The notes: a model not told the origin generated them from the letters alone. A stretch of DNA of 64,000 bases from Pseudomonas helmanticensis (GCF_900182985.1 NZ_FXUY01000001.1:1612001-1676000); one strand, 5' to 3'. Counted from the first letter of the stretch, positions 7,908 through 17,343 are shown. Numbers and translations are program-made.

Positions 7908-8020
7908 TGATCGTTCCCACGCTCCGCGTGGGAATGCAGCCCGGGACGCTCCGCGTCCCATTCAGAGCCGAACGCGGAGCGTCCGTTGAGGCATTCCCAC
8001 GCAGAGCGTGGGAACGATCA
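7908..8020. repeat. GATCGTTCCCACGC-type palindromic repeat
   Basis: The outer ends GATCGTTCCCACGCTCCGCG and CGCAGAGCGTGGGAACGATC are inverted, with nested GGGACGCTCCGCGTCCC-type hairpins between them. ORFs across such units are what has been annotated as DUF1534-like peptides; I regard them as non-coding repeats. Confidence 0.85.
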
Positions 8021-8028
8021 TAGGGGGT

Positions 8029-8469
8029 TCAATCGCTGGGGGTTTGGCGGAAGCTGACGGCCAGGCGGTTCCAGCTGTTGATGGTGGTGACGGCCATGGT
8101 CAGGTCGACCATTTCGCCTTCGCTGAATTGCTCGCGGGCTTGCTGATAGACATCGTCGGGCACGTGGCTCTCGGCTAACAGTGTCACCGCTTCGGCCCAG
8201 CCCAGCGCCGCACGTTCGCGCGGATTGAAGAAGTTGCTGTCGCGCCACACCGCGATCGCGTACAAGCGCCGATCACTCTCCCCGGCCCGGCGCGCATCCA
8301 CCGAGTGCATGTCGGTGCAGAACGCGCAGCCATTGAGCTGCGAGGCGCGGATCCGGATCAGTTGCAGCAGCGGTTGCTCGATGCTCAGGTTGCTGGTCAG
8401 CGCCTCCATGGCGATCATCGCTTTCATCGCCTTGGGCGAAGCGTTGTAGTAATCCAGACGCGGGGACAT
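8029..8469 (-). CDS. Carboxymuconolactone decarboxylase / AhpD-family protein
   Basis: The 146-residue all-helical protein carries the AhpD-type motif CAFCTDMHS (CxxC plus His, residues about 48-55), the redox-active site of alkylhydroperoxidase-like members of the carboxymuconolactone decarboxylase family. ERAALGWAEAVT and NSWNRLAVSF are further family signatures. A role in peroxide or thiol chemistry is likely, rather than true carboxymuconolactone decarboxylation, because it stands outside a protocatechuate cluster. It is transcribed divergently from the MocR regulator at 8894, a common arrangement for a regulator and its target, although two repeats now separate them. Confidence 0.85.
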   Translation of the reverse strand: MSPRLDYYNASPKAMKAMIAMEALTSNLSIEQPLLQLIRIRASQLNGCAFCTDMHSVDARRAGESDRRLYAIAVWRDSNFFNPRERAALGWAEAVTLLAESHVPDDVYQQAREQFSEGEMVDLTMAVTTINSWNRLAVSFRQTPSD

Positions 8470-8583
8470 GGCGGGTCTCGGGGAGGCGGAATAATGAGTT
8501 CACCGTAAACGCCGACAGCGGCGCATTACAGCCCCAATTGCACGAAAAACCGCTACACCACTGAATCCCCGCTAAACACCAAT

Positions 8584-8688
8584 GATCGTTCCCACGCTCC
8601 GCGTTGGAATGCAGCCATGGACGCTCCGCGTCCACTGTGACGCAGAGCGTCACGGGAGGAGTTACCACGCGGAGCGTGGGAACGATCA
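8584..8688. repeat. GATCGTTCCCACGC-type palindromic repeat
   Basis: This has the same architecture as the element at 7908-8020, with GATCGTTCCCACGC at the left and GCGTGGGAACGATC at the right. It lies in the 424-base gap between the AhpD-like gene and the MocR gene. The remaining non-repeat parts (8470-8583 and 8791-8893) should contain the two divergent promoters. Confidence 0.85.
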
Positions 8689-8702
8689 AAACACCAATCT
8701 CC

Positions 8703-8790
8703 TGTAGGAGCTGCCGAAGGCTGCGATCTTTTGATGTTGTTTTTTGAAAAGCAAGATCAAAAGATCGCAGCCTTCGGCAGCTCCTACAGG
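8703..8790. repeat. REP pair (BIME), head-to-head
   Basis: Inverted copies of TGTAGGAGCTGCCGAAGGCT are separated by a loop containing a T-rich stretch. Confidence 0.88.
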
Positions 8791-8893
8791 GGTTCTGCGC
8801 CAATTTTGGTTTTTTGGGCTGCGCAACTATTGTGGATCGTGCAACGGCGGTACTCTGGCGGGCACCTCAATCAGTCTCGGGAGCCTTGTCGGT

Positions 8894-10327
8894 ATGGAAC
8901 TTCACGTCGTGATCAACGGCCGCAAGGATCTCGCCGGTCAGTTGTATCAGCAACTGCGCGGGGCCATCGAAACCGGGCGCCTCGCGGCTGGCACGCAGTT
9001 GCCGCCGAGCCGTCTGCTCGCCGAGCAACTGGGCATCTCGCGCAAGACCATTTCCGACACCTACGCGCAACTGACCTACGAAAACTTCCTCACCGGGGTG
9101 ATCGGCAAAGGCACCTACGTCAACGCGCGCCCGGCGCAGGCCCAGCGCAAACAAAGCCACACCGAGCTGGCCAGTGCCGAGGTGATCGAGAGCTGGCGCA
9201 ATCTGCCGGTGTTCCTGCGTCATCCGACGCTGGAAGGCTCGTTGCGCTACGACTTTATCGGCGGCGCCACCAGCAAGGGCCAGTTTCCGCAGGACGAGTG
9301 GCGCCGCTGCGTGTCCCATGCGATGCGTCAGATGGCCCAGTCGAAAGGCTTCTACAGCGTCGCCGAAGGCCTGCCCGCGCTGCGCAATGCGATTGCCCGG
9401 CACATCGCGTTTTCCCGTGGAATCAACTGTCAGGACGAAGACATCGTCGTGTGCAACGGCGCGCAACAGGCGCTGGATCTGATCACCCGCGTGCTGATCC
9501 GCCCCGGCAGTCTGGTGGCGACGGAAGACCCCGGTTATCCGCCGGCACGCCTGCTGTTCGGCACGCATGGCGCCGAGGTGGTCGGGATTCCGGTGGATGC
9601 CGAGGGCATTCAGGTCGAGCACATTCCCGAGGGCACGCGGCTCATCTATGTGACGCCGTCGCACCAGTTTCCGCTGGGCATGCCGATGAGTCAGGCGCGC
9701 CGTGAAGCCTTGCTGGCTCGCGCGCATGAGTTGGGCGCGATCATCATCGAGGACGACTATGACAGCGAGTTCCGCTACGAAGGCCGGCCGACCGATTCGC
9801 TGTTCAATCTCGATCAGCGTGGCATCGTCGCCTACGTCGGGACCTTCTCGAAGACCCTGCTGCCCGAGCTGCGCCTGGGTTACGCGATTCTGCCGCCGGC
9901 CATTCTCGAGGCGGTGATCCGCGCCAAGCAGCTCACCGATCTGCACGCTTCGACGCTGCCACAATGGGCGTTGGCCAAGTTCATCGCCGAAGGTTATCTG
10001 CTCAAGCACATTCGCCGCTGCCACGCGATTTATGCGCAGCGCCGCGAGCGTATTCTGGCGCGCATGGCCAGCGATCTCGCGCCGTGGCTTGCGGCGGTAC
10101 CGGCCAGCGCCGGGTTCCACATGGCGGTGTTCTGCAAGGTGCCGATCGACTTGCCGCTGCTGATCGAGCTGGCGAAGAAGGTCGAGGTCGGTTTGTACTC
10201 GATCAACGGCTTCTATTATCAGCAACCGCCGAAAGACGGTTTGTACTTCGGTTTCGGCGCCATCGACACGCTGGACATCGATATCGCCCTCGATCGCCTG
10301 CGCGACATCCTGCAGCAGGTCGCCTGA
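8894..10327 (+). CDS. MocR/PdxR-type GntR transcription regulator with aminotransferase-like domain
   Basis: The 477-residue protein has an N-terminal winged helix (residues 10-78, LPPSRLLAEQLGISRKTISD) joined to a fold-type-I PLP aminotransferase-like domain (from about 110). The PLP lysine lies in GTFSKTLLPELRLGY, and IIEDDYDSEFRY supplies the pyridine-binding Asp. MocR proteins use PLP or its adducts as effectors and usually control amino-acid, GABA, taurine or vitamin B6 genes. The ATG at 8894 was chosen over an upstream in-frame ATG because that extension is translated REP sequence. It is flanked by an AhpD-like gene (divergent) and an ABM-domain gene (downstream), its likely targets. 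Confidence 0.88.
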   Translation: MELHVVINGRKDLAGQLYQQLRGAIETGRLAAGTQLPPSRLLAEQLGISRKTISDTYAQLTYENFLTGVIGKGTYVNARPAQAQRKQSHTELASAEVIESWRNLPVFLRHPTLEGSLRYDFIGGATSKGQFPQDEWRRCVSHAMRQMAQSKGFYSVAEGLPALRNAIARHIAFSRGINCQDEDIVVCNGAQQALDLITRVLIRPGSLVATEDPGYPPARLLFGTHGAEVVGIPVDAEGIQVEHIPEGTRLIYVTPSHQFPLGMPMSQARREALLARAHELGAIIIEDDYDSEFRYEGRPTDSLFNLDQRGIVAYVGTFSKTLLPELRLGYAILPPAILEAVIRAKQLTDLHASTLPQWALAKFIAEGYLLKHIRRCHAIYAQRRERILARMASDLAPWLAAVPASAGFHMAVFCKVPIDLPLLIELAKKVEVGLYSINGFYYQQPPKDGLYFGFGAIDTLDIDIALDRLRDILQQVA

Positions 10328-10451
10328 AGGCATTGGTCTGAAGATTTAACCGCCGATTGGTTATTGGTGTTCCGGGGGTGCAGGCCTATCCTGCACAGAC
10401 GTTATCCCTCAGTGAGCAGGATTCGTCCGGCCTGATTCAGGAGTGTGAGCA

Positions 10452-10745
10452 ATGTCCAACGAAGTGATCAATACGGTCCAGGTGCAGGCTGCCGCCGGCC
10501 GCTCGGATGAACTGGGCAGGCAACTGCAGAAGATTGTCGAAACCCTGCGCGAAACGCCGGGCTGCGATTCCTACCTGGTCGACCGCTGCCCCGAGGACAG
10601 CCACCGCTGGACGGTCAGTGCCCGTTGGCAGTCCGAAGCGGCGATGCAGGCGCATTTCAACCGTCCTGAGGCGCAGGGGTTTATCGACCTGATCGATAGC
10701 CGGCTGGCCAATAGCGTCGACTTCAACAGCTTCCCTATTGTTTAA
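10452..10745 (+). CDS. Antibiotic biosynthesis monooxygenase (ABM) domain protein
   Basis: The 97-residue single-domain ABM protein (dimeric ferredoxin-like alpha/beta barrel) shows the family's pattern VQVQAAAGRSDELGRQL, ETPGCDSYLV and a closing HFNRPEAQGF helix. AGGAG lies 8 bases before the ATG. Family members range from quinol monooxygenases (YgiN) to haem-degrading or detoxifying enzymes; the sequence alone does not define the substrate. It lies 124 bases behind the MocR gene on the same strand and may be co-regulated. Confidence 0.8.
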   Translation: MSNEVINTVQVQAAAGRSDELGRQLQKIVETLRETPGCDSYLVDRCPEDSHRWTVSARWQSEAAMQAHFNRPEAQGFIDLIDSRLANSVDFNSFPIV

Positions 10746-10747
10746 AG

Positions 10748-10826
10748 CAAGATCAAAAGATCGCAGCCTTCGGCAGCTCCTACAGAGATCGGTGTAGGAG
10801 CTGCCGAAGGCTGCGATCTTTGGCTT
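10748..10826. repeat. REP pair (BIME), tail-to-tail
   Basis: The same REP unit as elsewhere, but in the opposite arrangement: the CTCCTACA ends face each other in the centre (around 10785-10797) and the AAGATCAAAAGATCGCAG ends are outside. Confidence 0.85.
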
Positions 10827-10933
10827 TTGGATTCCCTGAATTGGTCACCTGATCTTCCCGAATATTGGCCGTTTGAATGCTCCACCTCGCGGACTACTGT
10901 GATTGCACCCCCAACCCTCACAGGTAACCCGCC

Positions 10934-11338
10934 ATGAAAGCCCTGCCCTTCTTCGCCGCCGCCCTCGCCCTGAGCCTTTTCACTTCGGCCGCTTTCGCCC
11001 ACGACCCGTCGGAAAAAGTCACCGTCCTCCAAGACCAGGTGCTGAAAAACGCCCCTGGCAAAAAAGCCATGATGATTGAGGTCGACTACAAACCCGGCCA
11101 GGCCTCCATCGCCCACAAACACGACGGCACCGCGATGGCTTACGTGCTCGAAGGCGAAGTGATCTCTCAAGTGAAGGGCGAACAGGCGATTACCTACAAG
11201 AAAGGTCAGTTCTGGTACGAACCGGCTGGCTCCGAGCATCTGGTGTCAAAAAACGCCAGCGCCACCAAGCCTGCCAAGTTGCTGGTGTTCATGGTGCTGT
11301 CCCCGGACGAGCAAGTGTTGATCCCGCTGAAAAACTGA
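10934..11338 (+). CDS. Exported cupin-domain protein
   Basis: The 134-residue protein has a signal peptide (residues 1-22, ending in TSAAFA) followed by a single small cupin barrel. Cupin motif 1 is visible as HKHDGTAMAYVLEGEV and motif 2 as PAGSEHLVSKN, giving three candidate metal-binding histidines and a glutamate. It should act in the periplasm. The substrate is unknown; homologues are annotated only as cupin proteins. It stands alone, followed by a strong terminator at 11362-11394. Confidence 0.85.
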   Translation: MKALPFFAAALALSLFTSAAFAHDPSEKVTVLQDQVLKNAPGKKAMMIEVDYKPGQASIAHKHDGTAMAYVLEGEVISQVKGEQAITYKKGQFWYEPAGSEHLVSKNASATKPAKLLVFMVLSPDEQVLIPLKN

Positions 11339-11361
11339 TGGATGTTTAATCAGCCATAAAT

Positions 11362-11394
11362 AAAAAGGCGCAAATCATCGATTTGCGCCTTTTT
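11362..11394 (+). terminator. Rho-independent terminator after the cupin gene
   Basis: A near-perfect stem AAAAAGGCGCAAAT / ATTTGCGCCTTTTT with a 5-base loop and flanking A and T tracts lies 24 bases after the cupin stop. Confidence 0.9.
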
Positions 11395-11511
11395 ATTTCC
11401 CGACGCAATTAACCGGGTCGGGTTACAGCAAATAAAACTATTCAACACTAAACAAGACAGCAAATTGTCAGGTTACTTACAGCCCGCCAGGTTTAGTCTG
11501 AATTAACGGTC

Positions 11512-11523
11512 GTCGTCGACGAC
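11512..11523. promoter_or_regulatory. 12-bp perfect palindrome upstream of the lipoprotein gene
   Basis: GTCGTCGACGAC is a perfect palindrome ending 43 bases before the lipoprotein ATG, within a GTC-repeat context. It is a candidate operator; no cognate regulator is evident nearby. Confidence 0.3.
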
Positions 11524-11566
11524 TACTCAAACTTTCCGACTGATGTTGTTTCACGGGAGAAACACC

Positions 11567-12280
11567 ATGAAACTTGCCTTTGCCAGTACCTTGGCGATAT
11601 CGGTTTTAGCCTTGTCCGCCTGTTCTGTCCCCACCGCACCCAAAGCGGTTTCGTCCCTCGACACACTCTTCACCCAACCGGTCGGCCGCAGCAGTGCCGC
11701 CCAGGTGAAAAGTGGTCCCGGCGTGTCGCTCGGCGTGGTCTACAGCCCAAGCACGCAAAGCAACCGCGAATACCTGCGCGACTATCAGGCCAACGCCGGC
11801 ACCGGTTTCGGCCAGAGCCTGCTGGTGCAACCGATACATGACGCCTACGTCGCCACCTCGAAACCGGACATGGCGGTGGAATGGGTGAATGCTTCGCTGC
11901 AACGTCAATTTGGCTCGGTGACGGTCTATCCAGACATGCAAAGCCTGCGTGCGGCCAAGCCGGATGTGGTGGCAATCGTCGACACTCACAGCCAGTTGAT
12001 TACCTCGCGCAGCTCCGATATCAAGGCCGATGTCAGTGCCGATTTTTATGATGCGCAGTTGAACTATATCGGTACGGCGAAAGGTTCGGATGCACGTGAG
12101 TTGACGCCGGTGTGGGCGGACTTCAAGCGGTCGGAAGAGATTGTTGCGGATATTAATCAGCAGCAGGATGTGCAAGTTAGGGCGTTGCAGAAGTTTGACC
12201 AATCGCTCAACAATTTAGTCGCTCGGCCTTCGGACAAAGTATCGATGCTCGATAACAAACAAGGTCAGAAGTTGTATTGA
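11567..12280 (+). CDS. Putative lipoprotein of unknown function
   Basis: The 237-residue protein has a lipoprotein signal ending in the lipobox LSAC (Cys19), so it is probably lipidated and anchored in the envelope. The mature part contains PDMAVEWVNASLQRQFGSV and DVVAIVDTHSQLI, an alpha/beta pattern resembling uncharacterised envelope proteins; I recognise no named domain. The ATG at 11567 with GGGAGAA before it was preferred to the ATG at 11543, which lacks a leader. It is monocistronic, ending near a REP and a shared terminator with gdhB. Confidence 0.75.
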   Translation: MKLAFASTLAISVLALSACSVPTAPKAVSSLDTLFTQPVGRSSAAQVKSGPGVSLGVVYSPSTQSNREYLRDYQANAGTGFGQSLLVQPIHDAYVATSKPDMAVEWVNASLQRQFGSVTVYPDMQSLRAAKPDVVAIVDTHSQLITSRSSDIKADVSADFYDAQLNYIGTAKGSDARELTPVWADFKRSEEIVADINQQQDVQVRALQKFDQSLNNLVARPSDKVSMLDNKQGQKLY

Positions 12281-12291
12281 TACCTGCCCCC

Positions 12292-12371
12292 TGTAGGAGC
12301 TGCCGAAGGCTGCGATCTTTTGATCTTGATCTTTAAAAGGCAAAAGATCGCAGCCTTCGGCAGCTCCTACA
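12292..12371. repeat. REP pair (BIME), head-to-head
   Basis: Inverted TGTAGGAGCTGCCGAAGGCT units lie immediately after the lipoprotein stop. Confidence 0.88.
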
Positions 12372-12396
12372 CCGGTCGGTACGAATCCAGAGACAT

Positions 12397-12433
12397 AAAA
12401 AAGCCCCGGCATCTCTCGACACCGGGGCTTTTT
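12397..12433. terminator. Bidirectional terminator between the lipoprotein gene and gdhB
   Basis: Stem AAAAAAGCCCCGGC / ACCGGGGCTTTTT lies between the convergent lipoprotein gene and gdhB. The A tract on one side and T tract on the other allow termination in both directions. Confidence 0.88.
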
Positions 12434-12447
12434 CATTCAGCCACTAC

Positions 12448-15400
12448 TTACGCCAGTTCAAGCTCGGCATTCGCAGTCACCGCAGGCACTACCGCTTGCC
12501 CACTCAACGCCAGATCCAGCAGTTCACGGTTGGCCACTGCATACATGGCGTAGTCCGTGCCGCTCGCCGCACGGATTTCCACCAGCATGGCGCGCCAGCG
12601 CGAGATCATGCTTTCGTGTTGTTCCATCCACAGCGCCAGACGTGCTTCCACGTCCAGTGTGCCGTCGCCCTGTTGCAGGACAGAGATGGTGATCGCACGT
12701 TGCTGCCAGTCGACATCGTCACGGAACGCTTCACGGGCCAGAGCTTGCCAGTTGTTTTCAACCGGCAGTGCGCTGATCTGTTGCAGGTACCAGGTGATGT
12801 CCAGCGCACTGCCCACAGCGAAGTAAGCCTTGGCCACTTCTGCAGGGTTCTGGCCAGTCACGTCGGAGGCTTCGATGATCGGCAGCAGCGTGTACAGGTG
12901 CGAAGTGCCCGCAACCATACGCGCCAGCAATTCCGGGACACCGGCTTCGACGTAAGCCTGATAGCGCGCCTGCCAGTTTTCACGGATTTCGCCGCTCAGC
13001 AGTTCGTCGAGTTTCAGGCCCAGCTCTTTCAGGTGCGGACCGAAATGCGCGACGTCACGGGCAGCGTTCTGCTCGTTGCGACGGGCACGCAGGAACCAGC
13101 GCGTGGCGCGACGGCCCAGACGCATCAGCTCGTCCATCAGCTCCAGCTGCACGTCAGCGCTGACTTGGTAGTCCAGCGCTTCGATCTGACGGAACCAGTG
13201 CGGGAGGTGGAAGATGTCGCGCACGATCACATAAGCGCCAGCGACGTTCGCCGGGCTCATGCCGGTCGACTCTTTGAGTCGTTGAACGAAGGTGATGCCC
13301 ATGTGGTTGACCAGGTCGTTGGCGATCTGGGTGCTGACGATCTCGCGCTTCAGACGGTGACGACGCATGGCTTCGGAGAACTTGCTGACCAGGGTCGGCG
13401 GGAACGCCGTTTCCATGTCGCGGGTCAGGTAATCGTCGTCCGGCACCAAGGAACCCAACAGCTGCTCCTTGAGGTCGATCTTGCTGTAAGAGATCAGCAC
13501 CGACAGCTCAGGACGGGTCAGACCGTGGCCTTCGGCAATGCGCTCGTTGATCTGCTCTTCGGTCGGCAGGAACTCGATGGCGCGGTCCAACTTGCCACGG
13601 CCTTCCAGATCGCTCATCAGACGCTTGTACTCAGCGATGCGCGCATACGCACGACGCGCCGCCAGGGACAGGGCCTGAGTCTGCTTGTAGTTGTTGCCCA
13701 GCACCAGATTGCCGACTTCGTCGGTCATGCTCGCCAGCAACTGGTTGCGTTGCTTGTCGGTCATGTCACCGGCCTGAACCACTTCGTTCAGCAGGATCTT
13801 GATGTTCACTTCGTGGTCGGAGCAGTCCACGCCACCGGCGTTGTCGATGAAGTCGGTGTTGGAACCGCCGCCATTCAGACCGAATTCGACACGACCCAGT
13901 TGGGTCATGCCGAGGTTACCGCCCTCGCCCACGACCTTGCAGCGCAACTCGTTGCCGTTCACGCGCAGTGCATCGTTGGCCTTGTCGCCGACATCGGCGT
14001 GGCTTTCGGTGCTGGCTTTGACGTAAGTGCCGATACCGCCGTTCCACAACAGATCCACCGGCGCCTTGAGCAAGGCGTTGAGCAGTTCGGTCGGGGTCAG
14101 CTTGTCAGCCTTGATGGCGAAGCGTTCCTGCATTTGCGGCGAGATCGCGATGCTCTTCGCGCTGCGCGAGAAGATACCGCCACCTTCGGACATGATGCTC
14201 GTGTCGTAGTCGGTCCAGGCCGAACGCGGCAGGTCGAACATGCGCTGACGCTCGACGAAGCTGGTCGCCGGGTTCGGGTTTGGATCGATGAAGATGTGCA
14301 GGTGGTTGAAGGCCGCGACCAGTTGCAGCTTGTCGGACATCAACAGGCCGTTACCGAACACGTCACCGGCCATGTCGCCGACGCCGACCACAGTGATGCT
14401 GTCTTCCTGAACATTGATGCCGCGCTCGCGGAAGTGACGTTGTACGCCGACCCACGCGCCTTTGGCGGTAATGCCCATTTTCTTGTGGTCGTAACCGGCC
14501 GAACCACCGGACGCAAACGCGTCACCCAGCCAGAAGCCGTAGTCGATGGCGATGCCATTGGCGATGTCGGAGAAGGTTGCAGTGCCCTTGTCCGCTGCCA
14601 CGACCAGGTACGGGTCGTCATCGTCGTGGCGAACCACGTTCAATGGCGGCACCAGCGCGCCGTCTTTCAGGTTGTCGGTGATGTCCAACAGGCCGGAAAT
14701 GAAGATGCGGTAGCAGGCGATGCCCTCGGCCGCGATCTCGTCACGGCTGCCGCCCAGTGGCAGGCGACGCGGCAGGAAGCCGCCCTTCGCACCCACTGGC
14801 ACGATGACCGAGTTTTTCACTTGTTGAGCTTTCACCAGGCCGAGGACTTCGGTACGGAAGTCTTCTTCACGGTCGGACCAGCGCAGACCACCACGGGCAA
14901 CGTTACCGAAGCGCAGGTGCACGCCTTCAACGCGAGGCGAGTAGACGAAGATTTCGAACTTCGGCACTGGCTTCGGCAGTTCAGGGATCGCGTGCGGGTT
15001 GAACTTGAAGCTGAAGTACGACTTGTTCTGGCCGTTGGCATCAGTCTGATAGAAGTTGGTACGCAGGGTCGCTTTGATCAGGTCGAGGTAACGACGCAGG
15101 ATGCGGTCTTCGTTGAGCACCTGGACGTCGTCCAGTGCGGTCAGAATCGCTTGTTCCAGACGCTGTTGCTTGTCTTCCAGATCTTCATCGCTGAGTTTGC
15201 GCGCCAGATAGAAGCGGGTCTTGAACAACCGGGTCAGTTCGCGAGCGATGTCGGTGTGGTTGTTCAGGGTGCTGGCGATGTAGCCCAGATCGAAGCCCAG
15301 ACGAATCTGCTTCAGGTAACGCGCGTAAGCACGCAGCAGCGCAACGTCGCGCCATGGCAGGCCGGCGGTCAGTACCAGACGGTTGAACGCATCGTTCTCG

Positions 15401-17343
15401 GCTTCGCCACGGACGATGTGGACAAAGGCGTCCTGCAGGGTGTCGTTGAGTTGCTGGATGTCGAGGTCCAGACCTTCAGCGGCGGTGAACGCGAAGTCGT
15501 GAATCCAGAACTCGCGGCCATTGGTGTGACGCAGACGGTACGGGAATTCACCCAGTACGCGCAGACCGAGGTTTTCCAGGATCGGCAGCACGTCGGACAG
15601 CGCCAGCGGGGTGTCGGCGTGGTACAGCTTGCAATGCAGCTCGCGCTGGCCGGAGACCTGACCGAGCGGCTGATAGAAGCTCATCACCAGCGGATTTTTT
15701 TCGTTGAGGCTCAGCAGGTGCTGCATGTCGACCACGGCCGAATGCGCAGCGAAACGCTCGCGGTAGCCGGCCGGAAAGCCTTTCGGGAAGTCCGCCAGCA
15801 CGTTGGTGCCGTGGGCTTCGCCGAAGCTTTCGACGGTCAGTGCGGCGTAGTCGTCCTGCCAGCTGCGGCACGCTTGCACGACTTCTTTTTCCAGCAGCAC
15901 CGGGTCGATGTCGAGACGGTTTTTCGGGTCGACACGCAGGATCAACTGCACGCGCGCCAGTACCGACTCGGAGAAGAACGTCCAGAATTCGCAATCGGAA
16001 GCCTTCAGGCGTTCCATCAGCACTTGCTGGATCTTCTGGCGAACTTCGGTGGAGTAGATGTCGCGCGGCACGTAGGCCAGGCAGTAGCAGAAGCGACCGT
16101 ACGGGTCTTTGCGCAGGAACACGCGGATCTTGTTGCGTTCCTGGATCTGCACGATCGACATCACGGTGGTGAACAGTTCGTCGACCGGGGTCTGGAACAG
16201 GTCGTCACGCGGCAATACTTCGAGCACCTGCGCCAGTTCCTTGCCCAGGTGAGCCTTGGACTGGAAGCCGGAGCGGCGTTCGATTTCTTCGACCTTGCGG
16301 CGGATGAACGGGATGACCCGCACGCTCTCGCCATACACCGAGGAGGTGTACAGGCCCATGAAGCGGTGTTCCTTGATGACTTTGCCGTCGGCGTCGATTT
16401 CACGGATCGACACGTAATCCGGGTACGCCGGACGGTGTACACGGCTCGGGTGCGCAGCCTTGGCGAACGACAGCAGGGTCGGTTCGCGCAGGTAGTTCAC
16501 CGCGTAATCTTCGATGCGCAGGTCATCGTAGGTCAGGCCGGTGCGCAGCAGTTTGGTCAGGCCGAGGAAGGAATTCTGGTCGTACTCGATGTGGCCGCCA
16601 TCGGCCTGATCGGTAACCACGAACTCTTCGTAGCCGAGGAAGGTGAAGTGGTTGCCCACCAGCCATTCCAGGAAGCTCTTGATCTCGTTCTTTTCGTCGG
16701 TATCGACGGCGAACGCGCTGTTGTCGAGCCGGGTGAGGATGTCCTGCACCTTGGCTTTCATCGGCTCGAAATCGGCGACCGCGACGCGGACTTCACCGAG
16801 AACCTGTTCCAGCTCTTTGCTCAGCACATTCAGTTCGGCCGCGTTGGCGCAGCGGTCGATTTCCAGGTACATCAGCGATTCGTGCAGAACGCCTTCGCCG
16901 GTGCTGCCTTTTGGCAGGATTTCCAGCAATTCGCCCTTGCTGCCACGACGCACGCTGAGCACGGTGGTTTGCAGGGTGTGGATGCTGTAGCCGCGACGGT
17001 TCAGTTCGGTGCGGACCGAGTCGACGAGGAATGGCAGGTCGTGGTGCAGGACTTCGACCGCGGTGTGGGTCGACTGCCAGCCATGACGCTCGTAATCAGG
17101 GTTGTAGACGCGCACTTGCGGTTGCGCGTGATCGAAGCGCTCAAGCAGGCGCCACGCGGAAAGAGTACAGCCAGCGAGGTCGGAGAGGCGACGTTGAGTC
17201 AGCTCGTCCAGGGAAATGATGCCGAAGAATTGTTCAGCGAACAGCGCCACTTGTGGCAGTGCCTGTTCACTGATGTGCTGCGCCAGTGCCGCTTGCAGTT
17301 GGTGCTGGAAGTCGGCTTTGCTGGCTGCGGTGAAGAACGCCAT
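12448..17343 (-). CDS. gdhB: NAD-specific glutamate dehydrogenase (large, 180-kDa class)
   Basis: The 1631-residue enzyme belongs to the L_180 class of NAD-dependent glutamate dehydrogenases, which oxidise glutamate to 2-oxoglutarate and ammonia. The long N-terminal half holds ACT-like regulatory segments. The catalytic core lies around residues 750-1250, with the substrate-binding lysine segment VPVGAKGGF near residue 850, the HLHIFIDPNPNP stretch, and a nucleotide-binding region with ITVVGVGDMAGDVFGNG. The length is normal for the family and no frame break is seen. In pseudomonads this enzyme serves catabolism of arginine and glutamate and is allosterically regulated. It is monocistronic, with a 500-base upstream gap probably containing its control region. 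The 1621-codon open frame on the opposite strand is a codon-bias shadow. Confidence 0.97.
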   Translation of the reverse strand: MAFFTAASKADFQHQLQAALAQHISEQALPQVALFAEQFFGIISLDELTQRRLSDLAGCTLSAWRLLERFDHAQPQVRVYNPDYERHGWQSTHTAVEVLHHDLPFLVDSVRTELNRRGYSIHTLQTTVLSVRRGSKGELLEILPKGSTGEGVLHESLMYLEIDRCANAAELNVLSKELEQVLGEVRVAVADFEPMKAKVQDILTRLDNSAFAVDTDEKNEIKSFLEWLVGNHFTFLGYEEFVVTDQADGGHIEYDQNSFLGLTKLLRTGLTYDDLRIEDYAVNYLREPTLLSFAKAAHPSRVHRPAYPDYVSIREIDADGKVIKEHRFMGLYTSSVYGESVRVIPFIRRKVEEIERRSGFQSKAHLGKELAQVLEVLPRDDLFQTPVDELFTTVMSIVQIQERNKIRVFLRKDPYGRFCYCLAYVPRDIYSTEVRQKIQQVLMERLKASDCEFWTFFSESVLARVQLILRVDPKNRLDIDPVLLEKEVVQACRSWQDDYAALTVESFGEAHGTNVLADFPKGFPAGYRERFAAHSAVVDMQHLLSLNEKNPLVMSFYQPLGQVSGQRELHCKLYHADTPLALSDVLPILENLGLRVLGEFPYRLRHTNGREFWIHDFAFTAAEGLDLDIQQLNDTLQDAFVHIVRGEAENDAFNRLVLTAGLPWRDVALLRAYARYLKQIRLGFDLGYIASTLNNHTDIARELTRLFKTRFYLARKLSDEDLEDKQQRLEQAILTALDDVQVLNEDRILRRYLDLIKATLRTNFYQTDANGQNKSYFSFKFNPHAIPELPKPVPKFEIFVYSPRVEGVHLRFGNVARGGLRWSDREEDFRTEVLGLVKAQQVKNSVIVPVGAKGGFLPRRLPLGGSRDEIAAEGIACYRIFISGLLDITDNLKDGALVPPLNVVRHDDDDPYLVVAADKGTATFSDIANGIAIDYGFWLGDAFASGGSAGYDHKKMGITAKGAWVGVQRHFRERGINVQEDSITVVGVGDMAGDVFGNGLLMSDKLQLVAAFNHLHIFIDPNPNPATSFVERQRMFDLPRSAWTDYDTSIMSEGGGIFSRSAKSIAISPQMQERFAIKADKLTPTELLNALLKAPVDLLWNGGIGTYVKASTESHADVGDKANDALRVNGNELRCKVVGEGGNLGMTQLGRVEFGLNGGGSNTDFIDNAGGVDCSDHEVNIKILLNEVVQAGDMTDKQRNQLLASMTDEVGNLVLGNNYKQTQALSLAARRAYARIAEYKRLMSDLEGRGKLDRAIEFLPTEEQINERIAEGHGLTRPELSVLISYSKIDLKEQLLGSLVPDDDYLTRDMETAFPPTLVSKFSEAMRRHRLKREIVSTQIANDLVNHMGITFVQRLKESTGMSPANVAGAYVIVRDIFHLPHWFRQIEALDYQVSADVQLELMDELMRLGRRATRWFLRARRNEQNAARDVAHFGPHLKELGLKLDELLSGEIRENWQARYQAYVEAGVPELLARMVAGTSHLYTLLPIIEASDVTGQNPAEVAKAYFAVGSALDITWYLQQISALPVENNWQALAREAFRDDVDWQQRAITISVLQQGDGTLDVEARLALWMEQHESMISRWRAMLVEIRAASGTDYAMYAVANRELLDLALSGQAVVPAVTANAELELA

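Noticed and set aside
8867..10333. 488-codon open frame antisense to the MocR gene
   Set aside because: The sense protein has complete MocR motifs; the antisense product is a low-complexity shadow rich in Arg, Gln and His.
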